From NCBI GenBank assembly GCA_004352715.1, contig SCFE01000106.1:788334-852333 (forward strand): a DNA stretch of 64,000 bases. Reading direction: 5' to 3'. This document shows, piece after piece, positions 61,043 through 64,000 of this stretch. The translations under genes and the position numbers were made by a program. The stretch comes from Hofstenia miamia (taxonomy: Eukaryota > Xenacoelomorpha > Acoela). Numbering within the stretch: position 1 is the stretch's first letter; every line of letters starts with the position of its first letter. The notes under the pieces were generated by a model. The model was not told the DNA's origin. It saw only the letters and a program-made list of their open reading frames with translations, and did no database searches.

Positions 61043-64000
61043 CTAAATGATAATGCCTTCACATCACAGCTTAAAATATGGGAATCATACTTAAAGTAAA
61101 TTTATTATGTATATACACACATTTATATATATATATATATATATATTTATTTATTTATTTATTTATTCAGTGTTGAAAGAGCAAATGGGTACTGGGAGGG
61201 AGCTGTGGCTGTAGTTGTATTCACTTTTTTATGTTAATACATGTGCAGTTCACCGCTAAAGTATGGATACAGAGTTTTGACAAATTATTGTTGCAGTGAT
61301 CAATCATGATTAAAGGCATAACTTTGATTTTTAGTGCTAGGCTCAATTTCTTCTGGGAGAATATAAATTTCCTCATAATTTTCTTTTAAAAAGTTAGTTT
61401 TTACTTTATATCCATGTGAAGGGGTTCTTTAAGAAACAATTTCCATAAAATACAAGGTGATATATTTAATTAATTGATTGTAGCATAAAAAGACTATTAC
61501 ATCCACAAATTTCCGCATGACGGTGTTCTGGAAGTTTCAGAAATATTGACATGCAGACTTTGTGCAAACCCAATTCATCGCTAGCTTTAATGTATATTTA
61601 CTAAAAAAGTTTAGTATTTCTGCGAATAATTATGGATAACTATATCAGAAACGTTAGAAATATGGATGTTAGATGCGCAGGTTTTTCAAAAAGCTTTTAC
61701 ACTGATGAAATTCATAACAAAATCAGTTATATAATTAGATCTATATAAACTTCATATTCTAAATTTTTTAACACTTTTGAGAGAATTAATCTTAATATCT
61801 GCAGAAACTCTAAACTTTCATGCTAACTAGAATTTTTTTTGTAGTATTTGACATAGGATAAATGATAAGAGAGAAAAGGTCCATTAATACAGACAAACAC
61901 TATGTGTCTAATCATATGAATATATTGGAAATTTAACTTCACAAAGATAAAATTAATCCCGTTACGCCGATTCAGCAGCATGTCTGCAATCATTTCAGAA
62001 ATATATTACTAGGAATGGTGATGCAATATTTCCGAGAGCAATTATAGTGAATATATCGATAAATGTAATGGAAGAAATAAGAATTGAAAAATTTTATTCA
62101 CCATGCGAGAATTCAGAATAATACTTTTGTACAAATATATATTTTGAGCCAGGAAAAGCGAAAATGTTTTGCTTCTATTGAAAATTATGCGTTGAAGATT
62201 TGAAACGTTTCTGTGTATACAATAGAATACATGCAAGTTTAATGTATTTTATTGAAGCTTTCTGCTGAAGGACATATACGCTCAAAACCATTTTTGTATT
62301 AAAATTCATTTGGACACTATGAAATGGTCCTCCCATACTTTTTAAAATCTGATAATAAATTGGAAAGTTGAAAATTCCTAAGAAATTATTGTTTTTGCAA
62401 TAAATTCAAATAATTCATGCGGTATTATAGTTATTTATAAAATTATTTATGCTATCCATATCAAAGCCAAGCTATTCAATTCAGAACGCTCATTAAGAAA
62501 TTAAAGTGGTTTTCAACTATAATTTGCAGAAATTGAAAACGATTTTCTTTGAAAGACCAAGAGAACAGATGGAATTAAGATTTGAGAGATTTTTGACAAA
62601 TAGCGAATAATGCTAAAAGTGCCTCAATTACAGAAAAATATATAAATTGGATTTCTAATTACGGATGCAACGGAATGCGATTCCCTGAAGAAATAAATTT
62701 CCTTTCACAATGGAAAATTAAACACTTCGTTTGCGCTCAAAGTTATTTCATTAAAATCCATTTTCATTTCAATTGAAATTTGGCTGATTTTCTTCATTTT
62801 TTTTCACTGCTTTCAACCCGCCACTTGAAAAATTAAGAACATTTGAATGATATGCTCGGCGACTTTCCATTTATAAGATCGCTAAATATCTCTTTTTTTC
62901 AAACAGACCTGGTCGTAAAATATGCGCCATTCAGAAAGAATCATTAAGTTATTGAACATCTCACTTTGGAATAATATTTATAAAAAGCATATTAACCTCA
63001 ATTATAATTTGAAAGAAAACACTCCAATTTCAACAATTCAACAAAAGTTAAATTCAATTAAGCTATAAAACATAGTATTAGCGTATCAACAAGTGTGTGT
63101 CTATAGATTCAAAATGGCAATTTTGCTACGATTGCTTCATCAAATATGTTTACCCTTAGCCATTAGATAGTGCAGAGGGATCCACCAAACACAATATTAT
63201 GGATAAATAAGTAAAGTTTTATCCTAAACTGTCTATGTCCTATGTATAGCACAAATGGTTTCTTCCACATTTTCAACAAATTCACCAAGCGACTATAAAA
63301 TCTGGACATCTAGGAATAGGGACACATCTATTGGTAAACGTTCTGGAACATTGTGCTAAAAAAATTTGCACTAAAGTGTATTGCTCTGCCTGAAATACTC
63401 GAATTTCATTCTCTTTCAAAATTCCAAGATTTTAAAATAGATGTAAATTCTCTCCATTCCTAATATTCATTTAATCAGGGTTAGCTATTCCAGCCCAACC
63501 TTTGACCTGTACCGTGAGAAAAGGCAGTAGGTCAACTCAATACAACAATAGCAATGTGAGGTATTAAGGCGAAGAGATACTCCTCTATCCAGTTAAGCTT
63601 TCAGCTTTTGGATACCTTAATTATTTCGTGAGTTATAAAGGTTTAAATTTTGTTCAAGAAGACATCAAATTTAAAAATTTCTTAGGCAGTTTAAGATCAA
63701 CATGAACTTATTTTTTATCATTTCCAATAAAACATAATATAAATTTTGATGTTGCTTTTCTATTTTAGGGTTTATCCTGTGACTATGACCTAACCTCCTT
63801 GATTTTACGCTTTGGTATATTACATATTTCAAGGAGCACGCTCATCTCAAATTATCAAAATAAATCGCGTGGATGCTCGAAACATTCCATCAAACTAATA
63901 AATTCTGTTATCTAAACTAAGATTGAAGCAAATTTCTTTGATCCACCTATAGAGTGCTATTAGATCCTCTCTTTCAAGTTCAGGTGTCATTTTCCTTCAT
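61043..64000. other. AT-rich region, probable upstream intron of the minus-strand gene
   Basis: Contains (TA)n at 61124-61146 followed by (TTTA)n to 61168. No further exon recognised. Confidence 0.4.
61124..61168. repeat. Compound (TA)n(TTTA)n microsatellite
   Basis: TA run passing directly into five to six TTTA units. Confidence 0.95.

Noticed and set aside
1-64000. tRNA, rRNA, snRNA genes and CRISPR arrays
   Set aside because: I saw no cloverleaf with a GGTTCGAAT-type B box, no rRNA or U6-like sequence, and no regularly spaced direct repeats.

Overview
This is an AT-rich nuclear DNA window from an animal, almost certainly an invertebrate. The evidence is spliceosomal introns with GT/AG ends and TTTAG-type acceptors, a TRAPPC9 gene, two secreted acid-sphingomyelinase-like genes, and remnants of many eukaryotic transposon types (hAT, piggyBac, mariner, Penelope-like, non-LTR LINE, tyrosine-recombinase-like). 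I could not assign a phylum. Several introns are only 39-44 bp, which fits lineages with very short introns. One assembly gap (867 N) lies near the left end. All family assignments come from reading translated motifs; no database search was run.

The backbone of the window is one long plus-strand gene for TRAPPC9 (NIBP, the Trs120 homologue, a TRAPPII subunit). I traced 22 well-supported exons and one tentative exon from 3636 to 34878 with compatible splice phases. They cover roughly 940 codons, against about 1150 in the human protein. The extreme N-terminus lies upstream or in the gap, and the last C-terminal exon(s) were not found with confidence. Tiny introns (39-44 bp) alternate with very long ones (8.6 and 8.2 kb).

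The 8.2-kb intron between the exons at 13635-13768 and 21937-22053 holds two complete, intronless, same-strand paralogues of secreted acid sphingomyelinase (saposin-B plus metallophosphoesterase), 560 and 562 aa. The first begins only 174 bp after the TRAPPC9 donor site. A decayed Penelope-like element with a GIY-YIG fragment and a hammerhead-like motif lies between them.

TRAPPC9 introns also carry datable transposon insertions. These are a 2.23-kb hAT element with a perfect 8-bp target duplication (6393-8622), a 387-bp hAT-type MITE with a perfect 8-bp duplication (11474-11860), a 777-bp hAT-type element (28919-29695) and a MITE with CCCGAACC-type repeats (27271-27467). A reading frame of about 230 codons broken by two stops (9288-9983) is unidentified.

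From 35 to 64 kb the DNA is mostly repeat-derived and gene-poor. It contains a tyrosine-recombinase-like fragment (about 37.1-37.7 kb), a truncated mariner transposase with a lost catalytic Asp, an RNase-H-like retroelement fragment, several MITEs (including one nested in another and a piggyBac MITE with TTAA duplications) and a decayed LINE 3' end. The only other probable host gene is on the minus strand: two exons (61042-60792 and 54119-53769) joined in phase. They look like a small-GTPase fold whose Walker A lysine is missing, so probably a pseudo-GTPase.
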